NCBI RefSeq assembly: GCF_000247815.1
Contig: NC_021676.1
Coordinates: forward strand, 1,374,350-1,438,349
DNA: 64,000 nucleotides
Reading direction: 5' to 3'
DNA from: Ficedula albicollis
Lineage: Eukaryota > Chordata > Aves > Passeriformes > Muscicapidae
In this document: piece by piece, positions 16,106-28,900 of the stretch
How the letters are laid out: each line of letters starts with the position of its first letter
How positions within the stretch are numbered: the stretch's first letter is position 1
Program-made: the position numbers and the translations under genes
Notes under the pieces: model-generated
Seen by the model: the letters and a program-made list of their open reading frames with translations, nothing else
Databases searched by the model: none
Told to the model about the DNA's origin: nothing

Positions 16106-19100
16106 GCTTAAGGGAAAGGTTGACTAGAAAACAAGAATTCAATGTAATGAGAAACAAAGAGCCAGCAGATAGCTTAGAAATGTTTTGCAAAAACATTTTC
16201 CAGCCCACACATACAGACTGTAAATCGTGCAGCTAAGGCTCTCACCTGTGATATGGCAGAGTGGTGCTGGTATCACTGCTCCCCTAATAAACACTCCAGG
16301 AATGGAAGAGCAGCCACACTGACTGTTTAGCTCACTGCCTGCTCACTGACAAAGTCACTTATTTGATGTCTTCACCTGTGCAACAACAACCTGCAGCTCA
16401 GGAACTTCTTAAATGTTTCAGTATCTAGCAGACTGTACGACTGTAATGGTTCATTTTTCTTCCTAGAATTAGTACAGTTCTCTCTGAATCTGTGGAAACT
16501 CTTACAACCACAGGAGTTCCAAAGTTTTTTACTAAAAGACCACCCAATAGAGCCCCTTCTCCAGCTCATTATTTCCAGTGGAGGGCTAAATACCTGCCCA
16601 GGCCATCTGAGCTATCCCTGGTGTGCCTGAAGACTGAAGAGCTCTCCTTCTCTTCAGGAGGTTTCCCACTTCTTGTAATTGCTGGCACTTTCCCTAGGGC
16701 CCAGCAGGAGATTTGGTCCAGTGATTAAAGCACTTGACAAGACCTGGAAGAACTTAATAACTGGCATTTTTCCAGCAGAAAATATATTTTGCTGAACTAT
16801 TCACATCAAGGTGCTGGTACAGAGCAATGACCCTGTCCTCAGTTGGAGGAAATTCCACCTTAAAGTCCATCTCCTTTAGAGAAAAGAAAACACCTGACAA
16901 CGTTCACAGATCAGCAATAAATGCAGCAGAAAATGTAAAATGACCACAAACTCCTGGGCTGTTGGGTTCCTTTGAGCCAGGCTGATCACACAACACCTCC
17001 ACAGCCTGAATCAGTTGTTTGCTCAGCAGTTGACCCCTCTTTGAGAAAAGAGTCATTGAATACAATTCAGAGTTTACTGCTCAGGACAGGATCAAAACAG
17101 GGATATCAAAGTCCTGTGCAGGCTGCAGCTTTCAGGGTGGTTCAACAATTGGGCAAGGGAGACCTGCAGCCTTTAGGGTCACTTGGCACAGAACAAATGA
17201 GAAAGGCACTGACAATGCTGCCACAAAACCTCTTGGGCTCCATTCTCCTGTTTGCTCCAAACACAGGAGTGTTCAATATCTACCCACCATGCATTTAGCA
17301 ATGATGAACAGGAAAATTTGAATTCAGGACTGCTAGGCTATAGACCAAAATCCACAGTTTTTGTAAATCTTATTTCTTTAGCCCCATAATTCCATGAAAA
17401 ATATCAGCAAGCACAAATGGCATTTTAAACAGCAATATTCACTGAGAGCACAGACAAACAAGTCAGCACCTATTACACAGACAGGAGCTCAAATGGGTTG
17501 GAGCTTTGACAAAAATCCATCTAGACCTTTTCTTAAAAACAAGCACATCTAAAAAGATCAGAACAGCTTTTAAGCTCAAATGCCTTTTTTTTTTTTTAAA
17601 TATGCAACAGAACAAATAATTTTTGTTATGGGGAGAATTAAAAACGACTGAGAGAGATCAGAAATAAAGGAGATTTGTAAACAATCATCTTCCTGTTGCA
17701 TCCTTGCAGATTTTCCCTTATTCCCAGGCTTGCTCTCAATCAAGCTGCTCTTCAGGGCTTGCAGAATTTTCACATCTCTGGTGTGTCTCTAGGAGAAATG
17801 GTCCATGTGCTCCCTCAGCAGTCTCAGCCCCTGCACTGGAGGTTTCCTGCACTATTTTATTCCTGCCTCAGCTTGCACAACAGGGGTTAATTTCCTCTTG
17901 ACTCTGTCCATGAGAAGGAGAAACTTTGGGGTTTCATCCCACCCTCCATCAGGACAAGGCAAACTGGGGATTTGTCTGTGCCCAGCCACAGCCTTCCCAA
18001 CAGTGCTGCAACACGCAAAGGAACACAGCAGGCTCTGGCTGTAATAATTGCACCTCATATGTCTTCCAACAGCAATTCTGCTGGCGGGTTTCTACAGCAA
18101 AGTAAAATCACAGGATTACAGGATTTGGTCCTAGAAACTGAGGCATTAGTCAGGAGATCTCAGACCAGCTGAACAGGTCAGAGAGACTGGGTGCCAAAAG
18201 GCAGAATTGAAAAAAAAAAAAAAAAGGATAAAAGATCTACTATATAAATAATCCACACTTTATGATCAATGGGCTGTAAAAGATGAGACAGCCAATGGAG
18301 ACTGTCCCCAAGCTGGGTGACACAAGGGGTTCCTCCTTAAGGCACCCTGTCCTCGTAACCAGAGCAGGACTTCTGCCTTCACCCCAAATTGCCTCATTTT
18401 CTCTATTTACTCACAGCAGAACCAGCAGCTTGTAGGTACCACAAAGCATTTAACACACACAGAAATTCACTCAGAATCAACCACCCTACTTCCCATGGTA
18501 TGGAAAAATCAAATATTTTTTCAAACAGTAATTTTTTTTCCCTCAGCATTCATATGATTTAGCTTATTTTGTTTTCAGCCAACAATTAGCTAAGATTTTT
18601 TTTTCTCTAAATTCTTTTGCCATCCATCCCAGCTTCAATAAAATTGAAATTTGTGAGCATATTTTCCAGAAATATCTAGTTGAAACTATTAAAAGAGGGG
18701 CAGATAATATTAGACTTCATTGGCAGGCTACCAGGAAGGAAAGATCCCAGCCAGAATGTTATCTCAACCACTGTGAACAGAACTGGGCTCGAGTCAAACG
18801 ACCTTCACAGATGTCCCCTCCTCCCTGCGAAGCACTCCATCACTGTGAAACAACATCTGCTGATGGAGACCTGGCCTGGACCTCTGAGCTCAGGCTGACA
18901 GAGAAAAGCTCCTCACATCACCTCCAGGCCACACTCAGAGCATGGAAATGCTGTCAAGCCCTCCTGTCAGATCTCATCCTTCCAGAGACTCAGGAGTTTT
19001 AAAAACGGGACTCCTCTCTGGGAGGAGCTGCTCTGCACTGGGGACCCTCCTGCCTCTGAGCCTCGTGCTGTGCAAACACTTCCCTCTGCTTGTTTTTCAA

Positions 19101-22100
19101 GTGGCATCTTGGAGTGGAGCAGATATTCCCTCGAGTGTGTTTTCTTTCTTTACCATCACTCTCCTCTATACAAACAACAGATTGCTTTGCTGCTGCCCTT
19201 TAAATTTAGAGAATAAAAATCCCACACCGCAGATGCCTGGGGATGGGGGAGGGCCGCTCTTCCAGAACTCCTTGGGAAGTCACACAGCCCCAGCCTGGCT
19301 CTCCAGAGGATGCAGACCTCGAGTTCTCCTCCTCTGAGGATGGTTCTCACTCTGATTTACAGAACTGTTGGAATGCAGGGTCATCCTGAACACTCCATAA
19401 TTCCTTCCTGTACTATTTTTAATCCCAACACGGTGATATTATTGGATAATTGTCTAGAAGGACTGAGGATTACTGGGGTTGAGCCTCCTGTAGGACTGTA
19501 CAGGAGGAAAGGTGATTTTTTTTTTTCTATACTGGTTTCGCTCAAACAGTTAATCCCACAAAACAACAGTGCAATACCGAAAGATTTTATTGTTTCCAGA
19601 AGTTTCAACTATTTCACTGCCAATGTATTTCTGCAAGAGTTCCTCAAAAGCTCTGCCAAAAGGAGCTGCAAATTTGACAGGAAGGAGACCCTCCAGGAAG
19701 ACTTTCAAATCCCCAGAAGGAGGGAATAAGCAGTTTCACTTGGCAATTATTCTCCTCTGGTTCTAAAACTCGTATCTTCCTGCTTTTCAGAGAATTTTTC
19801 ATGATGCCTTTCTTCTCCAGAAGTCAATGGCTTAGTCAATTTTCAATTTCAGCACCCTTAACAGACATTGACTTTTTTAAAAAAACAAAGGCTTATTTAA
19901 ACCTCTAGCTATGATTCCTCCAGCTACTGAAGCCCTGGTCAGCAGCCTCCACCACAAAAATAGCTTTTCTGCCTCCTTACCCTCTCACCACGGGTGATCA
20001 CAAGTCTGCCAACCCTGATATCTTCTTCTGCCTCTCTGTTCTCACAGAAACGTTGGGTAAGGCAGTTAAAAAATATCAGAATTTTCTTTTTTATCCTGGT
20101 TCGTTGTGTCCCTCTGGGATTTAAGGGACATTAGCTACGAGCTCTGCTTTCACTGCAGAGCAAGGGAGAAGGCAAACACCAGAGCCGGATGAAGTGATGG
20201 AATAAAAGCCACCGAAGTGCTTTGATGACAAAGGTTATGCAGGCGTGAAGGGGAAATCTGACACCGCCCACCAGCGGGGAGGAAGGACTTTGGAGAACAA
20301 TTTAATGGCCAAAATCCAGCCAGGAGCTGACCCAGAGTTTGGGGCTGGGTACGAGGTGCTCCAGGGGCAGAGCAAACACTGGCACCGTGACCCAGCTGGG
20401 ATTGCTCTGACGGGAGCGAAGGAGCTGATAAAACACCAGCTGAGAAGAACTCGTCATGCCCATGGCCAAACCTCAGAGCTGGCTGCACACCCCAGAACCT
20501 CTCTCGGGGGTGGGGGCTCTGCTGGGCCCTCTGGAGACTCACAAGCAAGACCAGATGCAGCACTGAAAATCAGACAACACCTGCCAGAGCGGAAGAGTCA
20601 ACACAAAACCCAAAATAATACTATAAACATAAAAACGAACATCAAAATTGATATTAAAGTATCTTTTAAAACACTTCAAATTGACAAATTTATCCTGCTG
20701 TACTGCTCTAAAGAGAAATGGAGAACACACCAACTAATGCAAAATAAAATTGGATATCTGCTATACATTTTTTTTTAAAAATACTGGATAGAAAAGCCCT
20801 GTTTCTTGTTGAAACCAAGACTGTCCAGGTCAGTTTTGTCTGGGATGTGACATCTCTGTGCCCTGCTCCTGTGTCACACACGTTCAGCAGCAAGGCTGGC
20901 ACCAACTGCTCACAAAATCCTTTCCCCACTTAATGACCACGGGAAACAGGAGATGGAAAATATCACATGGAGACCATTAAATCAACCATGAGTTGCTTAC
21001 TGAGCAACACTTCAGCAATTAAAAGTTTGGAATATATGTACGTGCACATAAATAAAAATAATGGGAGAAAAAGGACTTTTAAATCACCCATAAATTTCAG
21101 CCTCTCCTCCTGTTTTCCACAACCTGATTTATAAATCTAATATTTAAATTTCAAGCGACTTTCCACAAAAAGGAAAAAGAATATGGAAAAGAAAGGAAAA
21201 AAAAAAAAGGCAAGGCAACCAAGCAGAGGTTGTTAAAGCAATTTAGGTTTCCTACAGTTTTTCTTTCCTTTAACTTTATGGTTGCAGTAGATTTTTCTGT
21301 CATACAGAAGCCGTGTTTCTAGAAATAATGGACTCTCTCAAGAAAAATTTCCTTTATTCTTAAAATTCCTTAAAAATCAAATGCAAATCACATCAAGTTT
21401 TTTCCAAATTATGCCTTGAAATAATTTTGATGTATTTTAATAAATTTTTAAGTAATGTTTACTTCTGAAATGCAGCAATGGCTTATGACATTTCTTTGAT
21501 CTATACTGAATTTTATCTATTTTTATTGTACTATAGAATGCACCTGGTTCATATATTGACATCTTTTGATGTACTGAAGTCTTCATATAATTTTTGTTAC
21601 ACATCATCATATTTTTTTAAAAAAATGGGTAAAAAAACCCATATGGAGAATATTTATGTACCGCATGCATCAGATCAGAAGTAAATTCAGTCAGTTTTTC
21701 ATGAATAATAGAGAGAAGAATTCTGACTGAAACAATTGCACCTAAACCCAGCAGCACTCAGAGCAGAATCCTGGGCTCTGTCCCAGCAGGTGCAGGCTGG
21801 AGAAAAGAGCAGCACAGAGCTGTTAACAGGTTATTAACCACACGCACTTACACAAAATTCCATACACCACAGCTCATGTCTGCATGTCTTACAAGAACAC
21901 AATAAAGTTTCTCAGGTTTTATAATGGCTCCTATGACCTGATCTTATTTTCTATTGCATTACCAAAATCTGCTGCTTCTCCTCCTCCCCTTTCTTGGTTA
22001 AACAATTAGTTACCCTGGAAACCAATATATTTCTGGTGTGGACACCAGGTTGTGGCTCCAGCATTAATGGGAAATGTCTCCTCTTTCTGCAGATGTGGTG

Positions 22101-22840
22101 ACCAAGGAACAGACTTTGTGTGAGAAACAGCTCCACACTCTCTGTGACAACAAAGAATATTAAATTTGGATAACATTGCAATGCTGTGCAAATAGCAGAA
22201 TCAGAAAAGAACTTATTTAACTTATTTTAATGGAAATGGGCTTAGGTGATATACTGAGCAAGCAGTTCATGTTCCTCAACTTACAGCTCATCACTTCTCA
22301 AAAGGGAATCAGGACCATTTCCACAAAGGAGGAATCAGGTATCCCTTGGACCTCAAATGACAACAAGGCATGAGGATGTTTAATTTCAATTATACTAATA
22401 AAATAAAAATAATTTCAATCGTTTTGTCGAAGTTTCACCTGGCTGGTGGAAAGGAGTTTCCTGTCACTTTAGGAATCTTACATCACCTCAGGAGATGCAG
22501 TTTCAAGCAGGAGCTGCTTCAGTCCAGGACATTAATAACCCTCAGGAACGTGGGTGCAGCAGCTCTCACACCAACATCACCCCAGGAATTGCTGGGAGGT
22601 AAAAACGAGCCCAGAGCTGGGTGTGGAGAGCTGCAAAGCCGCCCCAGCCCTTCATTAGAGCAGAGCTCCCTGGCACTTCCAGCTCCAAATGAGACATCTC
22701 GTTTATTGCTGCCATTATTCCCACGTGAAAAGGAACGGCAGAGTTTGAGGCTGTGACTGAAAACTGACACAGCTCCGGGGCTGCAAATACCACCCTGTGT
22801 TTTCAGAACTGTAACTGCATAAATACACTCCTTCATCTTC
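16106..22840. other. Unique DNA, no gene recognised
   Basis: Alternating AT-rich and GC-richer blocks (the latter around 18.8-19.3 and 20.2-20.6 kb). Open frames reach 177 codons on + (20245-20778) and 137 codons on - (20150-20563) over the same bases, with low-complexity K/N/I-rich or P-rich composition and no recognised domain. An octamer-like ATGCAAAT lies near 21380 in a very AT-rich block. No interspersed repeat recognised. Confidence 0.55.
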
Positions 22841-22932
22841 TTTTTTTTTGTTGTTTTTTTTTTTTTTTTCCAAGGGAAAGCCCCCCCCCCCCCCCCCCCC
22901 CCCTTTTTTTTTTTTTTTTTGCCAAGGGAAAG
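22841..22932 (+). repeat. T-run / C23 / T17 locus with 11-bp flanking direct repeat
   Basis: A T-rich run ends at 22869 and is followed by CCAAGGGAAAG (22870-22880), 23 C (22881-22903), 17 T (22904-22920), one G, and CCAAGGGAAAG again (22922-22932). The simplest reading is a tandem duplication of a 'T run plus CCAAGGGAAAG' segment with the C run at the copy junction. A target-site duplication around an insertion is the alternative, but no element body is present. It looks like a miniature of the giant tracts. Confidence 0.85.
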
Positions 22933-24038
22933 GAAAGAGAGGTAGTGATTTAGGAAGATATAAAATAATATGGAAAAGAAGAGGAATAATCACGTTTTTG
23001 GATTAATTTTGCATAAGATCACTTTAAAATATTTACAAGCTCACGATTTTGAGTAGCTTTCTCAGCCTCACCATTTCTACCTTTCAAATCCTTAGTTTCA
23101 GGTTAGCTGGAATTATCAATTCATTTACAGTGCTTTTCCTGCAGAGTATGGAAATGGATCAATGGGGAGGAGCAGAAGGAAAAAGGCAGTGACAAGAAAT
23201 TTTTAAAAAACAGAAGTCCTGTTTCCTCAACCTATTTCTTCAGAAGCTAAGAAAGTTAATTTTTCAGAAGGAGCTAAAGACAGCAGAAATTGTGCAATAA
23301 CCCACAGTGACACAATCTATCTGTGTGCAAAGATTGGACATGCCAATTAAAATCTCATGAGAAACTTTTGGGTTTTTTGACACTCACCCACCGCCACTTA
23401 TCCCTGCCATTTCTTTTCTGGAAGGGAGAGTCACAAAGCAGGTGCAGAACTCTACAGACAGCTCGGGCAGCCCTGCCTGCATCTGGAAGGAGGTTCCTGG
23501 ACGCTGAATGTGGAATGTGGCAAGAATGTGCCAGCACAGGGTGAGACAGGCAAAGGGAAACTAATCCATGGAATATCAACATGGGCTTCAGCTCCAGTGA
23601 GGAATTCTCTAACACAGACTGCCAGGGGAGTGGGAAAATGTGAATTATTTCATGTTGTTGTTATTATTTGATAATTAATAATCCAATATTAGTTGTGCAA
23701 AATGTGTGGCTTCATGCACATTAAGAGCCAACAGAAACTAACAGGAATTGTTTTGCTAAGGCCATGGACTCAGTAAACCCTCTGATTACCTATCCAGAGA
23801 AATCCATAATTAAGCTTTCAGATTCAGACTGATTTTTGTGGCACTGTACACTGTGCTGGTTCTGACTCCTTCAGCAGTCACCCAACAGCTCAGAAGGAAG
23901 ATTAAATGTGGAAGCCAGCACTACACACTCGGACCTAGGCTGCAAAAACACTTGAACAACAGCAGCCCATCAGCTTCTGCTCTTCAGCACAAAACCCATC
24001 TTTACTTTTGCACCCCTCACATTTCAGCAGGATGAATT

Positions 24039-24086
24039 AAAAAAAAAAAAAAAATCAGCTAAAAAAAAAAAAAAAAAAATTCAGCT
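24039..24086. repeat. Duplicated A-run plus TCAGCT
   Basis: A16 followed by TCAGCT, then A19 followed by TTCAGCT. It is a two-copy tandem repeat of about 26 bp with an A run at each copy start, the same design as the A-run duplications at 35.5 and 36.9 kb. Confidence 0.85.
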
Positions 24087-24901
24087 GCTCCCTCCATCCT
24101 TCCATTCACAGAATATCTGCCCTCAAACCATGCAGGGGTGAACTATTAATGAGATTATAACACCACAGGTGACCCCCTCCCCATGCCCTGCTGTCCTGCA
24201 GCCTAACAGAGCGAAGATTTACAGAGACACCACAAAAATGCCTCCAACTATTCACCAGAAGCTGTCTCTAGCTGTTCTTAGGAGCACATTTTAAATTTTT
24301 TTGCCTCCTTTTCTCGGGAAAGACAGCTGCCACAATGGCACTGTGAAGTGCAAATTGGCAGTTTAAGCACCCAGCTCTCTGCTGGATGTCACTCATACCT
24401 GGGAGCTTTGGCGCTGATTGACCAATTACAAAAACGATGACAAAACCTCAGCAGCTTCACAAACCATTGAATTCTGTCTGGGAGGGGTTCGTGCAGGGGA
24501 CAGGGAATTAGCAGAGTGATAGAAATATAATATCAAATTAGTGCATCTTCCTACAGCAAAGGCTTCTGTGTCAGCTCCATAGTTCTCTCTTCAACAAATA
24601 ATTAACCAGAATTAATTATGGTGCTCGTCATCTATTTTTCAGCTAGAACACGGAAGGGTTTGAAAAGGCTGTGGAAGAAGGGGCAATTGGAGGTGGGAGG
24701 AAATGGATGAGCTTGTTAACACTTCAGGAGAGCTCCAAAAATACTGAACGTGGCGCTGAAGTGGAAGAGACTAAGAGAAAACCTGCAGGAAGCCCAAGTC
24801 CATTAGGCACGAATCAATTTTGTAATCATCTGCCCGCCAAGCACTCCAAGGTGTTTGAGAGCGGGTTTCTCCTCTCAGAAGAAATCACGCTAAAAACAGT
24901 A

Positions 24902-25023
24902 TTTTCAAAACTCAGCTGTGGGATGAAAACGGGCTGAGGAAAGGTGCCATCATTACCTGCCCAGTGTTTTCAAAGCTCAGTTTGGGATGAAGACGTGCTG
25001 ACAAAAGGTGCCATCATTACCTG
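24902..25023. repeat. Diverged tandem duplication, period about 65 bp
   Basis: Copies at 24902-24959 and 24967-25023. Both start TTTTCAAA and end AAAGGTGCCATCATTACCTG, with several substitutions and a small indel between them. The divergence suggests an older event than most other duplications in the window. Confidence 0.85.
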
Positions 25024-25581
25024 TGATGTGTTCCGAATCCCATCGCTCAGCACCGTGCTCTGCTACCCCTCAGGAGTGTGACAGTGACTGCGTTCAATGG
25101 GCAGCAGAACAATTTTTGCCCTCAGGAGTTATTGTAATACAGAGAGGAAATGCCCAGGGCTTTTGAAATACAGAGTGTTGTGCAAAGGGAGCAGGAACAG
25201 GGCAGAGACAGGAGCAGATCCCCGGGCTCAGCAGCCAGAGCAAACCTGGGATTTCAGAGGCTGAAAAGCCAATCCATGGGCGAGAGCGAATTCCTGAACT
25301 CCCCCAGCCCTTGTTTCCTGTCAATCAGTTTGTATTCCACTGAGGAACGAAACGACAGTGACAGTGGATTTGGGGAGACACAGCAAGAGCAGTCAGGATA
25401 AATGGACTGACACCTCGCTGATCAAGGGGCTGAGTTGTTTCAGAGATCCCTTCCAGCAGAGCTGGGGGTGTCCTTCCCAGCCCTGGGGAAGCTCAGGGTG
25501 ATGCTCGGGTTTGGAAGGGCGCAGCCTGTGGCAGGTGAGAGCTCTGGTGTGATAACTGGTGCTGGGATGGTCAGACAACGC

Positions 25582-25955
25582 ACAGCTGGGACAATCCAGG
25601 CGGGACAATGCAGCTGGGACAATGCAGGTGGGACATTGCAGGTGGGACATTGCAGGTGGGACAATGCAGGTGGACAATGCAGGTGGGACATTGCAGGTGG
25701 GACAATGCAGGTGGACAATGCAGGTGGGACATTGCAGGTGGGACAATGCAGGTGGACAATGCAGGTGGGACATTGCAGGTGGGACAATGCAGGTGGACAA
25801 TGCAGGTGGGACATTGCAGGTGGGACAATGCAGGTAGGACAATCCAGGCGGGACAATGCAGGTGGACAATCCAGGCGGGACAATGCAGGTGGAACAATGC
25901 AGGTGGGACAATGCAGCTGGGACAATCCAGGCGGGACAATGCAGCTGGGACAACG
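25582..25955. repeat. GTGGGACAATGCAG minisatellite, 41-bp higher-order unit
   Basis: Units of 14, 14 and 13 bp (GTGGGACATTGCAG, GTGGGACAATGCAG, GTGGACAATGCAG) combine into a 41-bp higher-order unit in the centre (GTGGACAATGCAG at 25670 and again at 25711). Outer units are variants with AATCCAGGCGG or CAGCTGG. All frames are free of stops over parts of the array, giving repetitive 160-240-codon open frames on both strands that I do not regard as genes. Confidence 0.95.
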
Positions 25956-28900
25956 CTGCTGTTGGGAGAAGAACCAGTGGCCAGGCAGGTGCCCCTGTGC
26001 TTGCCCTCAGCTCCCAGCAGCTGCTCCACCCCATGGAGGAAACAGAACAGCCCATCCAGTGCTGCTTTCCACCAAAAAAACCCCAATTCCAGGAAATGGA
26101 AAGGTAAGAATTGACCTCCCACACTGTGCTTGGGGCTCTGCACTGCTCTCCTCCTGAGCTCCTTCCTCAGCCTCCCTCACCACCTGAAAACCCTCTGATA
26201 TTCCACAAGTGGCACTGCCACTGCTTTGTTTCCAGCTTGGATGGAGCTGGGCCACCAGGAGCTCCGGGGGGCAAATTCCCTTGGCAGGAATTTCGGTCAA
26301 GTGCAGCTCTAGAAAAGTGTTCAGATAGTTACATGTGAAATATTTACACGTGGGTGAGACGCTTATTGTGACACAAAGAGCTCCAGGCACGGGCACATAT
26401 CTCTGATCTGCCATCTTAAGTGGAGGAATAATAATTCCATTTCCTTTTGCACTGTAGTTTGTTTGACAGCTCCGGTCTAGAATTCACAACACTGACACTG
26501 AGCCAAACTGTCACTGACATTTCCACGTCTGAGAAAGCCTGAATCTCACAGGTAAACTGTGAAAGCTGAGAAGCAGACAGTGGAAGTGCGAGCCTCAGAG
26601 CTACTACAGCAGACAAACTCTAAAAAGTCACTTTGTGTGACCTCTGCTAGCTTGGAATCAGGGGCAGCTTAAAGGTGGGAGAATGGGAAAGGAATGAAAA
26701 TCCACAGAACTTTTTGCAGACAGAAGAAACATATGCTCTACAAAGTAAAAATAAAATAAAATTACTCATATGTGATAGACTTGATGAGCCAGACATCATT
26801 TAAAGTGAAATATACTCTTTAAATCTAGATAAAGAACGCAAGAAAAAAAAATTATGTTTTCATTTTTGTACACTGTTGAGCAGGCAAAAAGGAACATACC
26901 GCAATTTGGAATTTGCTCAGCAGATTTTTCTTTCGTACTGCTAAGAAAGGAGAATGTCTGGGGGCTTTCTTAGGGTCAAAAGAAGAGCTGAGACCTACTG
27001 ACCTCAGTAATTACAAGTTATTGATTTAAGTGAGGTGTTGATATCCCAGCAGCACATTTAATGCAGCTAAGGTTTACACAGACATACTGATCTCATTTAG
27101 ATGACACTCATACACTCTTAATACCCTCTGTTTCTCAAAAGAGAAGGAAATAAAGCTCTTTTAGGTTAATGCACAGGCTAGAAAAATTTTAGCACTTCAA
27201 AGGAGGTAACAAGTGTGGCTCAAGAGCAGCACAAGTCTGGAAAACAAAGCCCCATCAGAGCTGAGTGAAGCTCCTGCACAAAGCACAAAACCACATCTTA
27301 TCTGCAGCGGTTCCTTATCACCTCGTTTATACAGAATCTGCCAGACACAAAGCAGCTCACACCGAAAAGGAGGGCTACAGATATTTACTGGAAGCATTAG
27401 GGACTGCTGCTTCGAGAGATGTATTTTGTCACGTCAATTAATCTGCTAAGAAAACAACTTTTTCAGAGGAACACGGCAGAGTCAGCGGCTGCTTGAAATG
27501 CTTATTTTAAGCATCCATTTGTGCATTGTCTAAAAGCGGGAAATGTGCCCAAAGGCATCAGTTAGCGTTTCATAAAAACCCCGACATTTTCAGTGGTTCA
27601 GGACCTTTCTCCTCGAACAGACAGATGATGCTCACAGAACAAGGAAAAGGTTTATTATTCTATTAAATATAGAGAAATTAGGAGTAAACTCACAAAACAA
27701 AGTCTTACAACAAGAAAGAATCAGAAGGAGATTTCTACCTTGAAATTTTGATCTCCTGTTCTTAAAATAGGATGATTTGTTCCTAAAAGCTTTGCATAGA
27801 ATCCTGACAAAGACATGGGGTTTAAAACGAACATCATTCCTAAAAGTCTGTTCATTCGTGGTCTCTTTGACTGAAAGAATGAGAGATAACAAGTAAAAAT
27901 TAAGACACCTGACATTTCATCTGGACACAAAACACCTTTTTTTTCTCTCTTATGTCATGTCTCTCCAGACTGGAATTCATTTAAAACCAAAACACCACCC
28001 CCATCCCAAGCTGCATTCAGTTCTTCCAAGAATTTAATATTCTCCAATGACATATGCTTCTCACTCTTCTGAAATGCTCTCTGGAAGTTTAAGTTTTATC
28101 CTAAACCTGCAGGAAAATTTAGGGACGATTTTTTTTACTTGCATTTTGCATAATTGGCACTTGCATAATCTCATCCAAATAATCTGCTACTTCCTACTAG
28201 AGGATTTTTATGCAGTGTTTGTACCCAGTTGGCTTTTCATAGTACTATCACCCAACCCTGAATTTTAAAGGCAGTTTATTCATGTAAGCAGTCTTAAAAT
28301 ACACATTTTCCAGGGGAGAGCTGTCAGGCATGGAGGAGCTGGGTAACAAGCTAAATCAGCAGTACAAATAGGAGCAGGAGAACTACCTGCTCCAACAGTT
28401 TGAATAATTGTGTGATGGATGGGGAACAGAAGAGGCACTTTTTCCATAAGAAGCCATGGAAGGCATGAGAAAGAGGAAAAACCGGAATTCTCCACTGATC
28501 AGCAGAACCAGTGCAATTTCACATCCCCATTCTGCTGTTCCTCTGTCCTTCAGCATAACCCAGAGACCATCTGTAAAGCAGAGCAGGAAAATGTAGAGGA
28601 AAGTTCCAGGCTCATTAAATTCCTGGCCAGAATGGGCAGAAATACCTGTGTGAGAGAGCTGCAGGAAGGACTTGAACTGTGACCTCCCAGGAACACTTCA
28701 GCAACTCCCAGAGGTAGAATTTACAATATGACCCAACCTGTTATTTCAGCAGCAGCAACAAAAACCTGAACTTGAAAACAAATGCTCATATTTGTCAGCT
28801 CACAAGAGAGACAGTTCAACCTGCTTATGCTCAAATATATAAAACACATAACTGTGGCAAAAATACATAACTGTGATTGCAAGATCAGCCTAAGTGACTA

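Larger units (their letters stand above)
22933..25581. other. Unique DNA, no gene recognised
   Basis: AT-rich to mixed DNA. It contains a pair of A runs joined by TCAGCT (24039-24086) and a diverged duplication at 24.9 kb, both listed separately. A short stretch near 24590-24620 has ATAATTAACC followed by GAATTAATTA. Open frames are under 90 codons and unremarkable. Confidence 0.55.

Noticed and set aside
20150..20778. Overlapping 177-codon (+) and 137-codon (-) open frames
   Set aside because: Both strands open over the same bases, low-complexity composition at the 3' part of the + frame and no recognised domain; chance is the better explanation.
22870..22932. Retroelement insertion flanked by an 11-bp target-site duplication
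   Set aside because: Only homopolymer lies between the repeats and no element body is present; duplication with C at the junction explains it more simply.
25393..26157. Repetitive 160-243-codon open frames on both strands
   Set aside because: They are translations of the 41-bp minisatellite, whose units happen to lack stops; because 41 is not a multiple of three, every frame shows the same kind of repeat.
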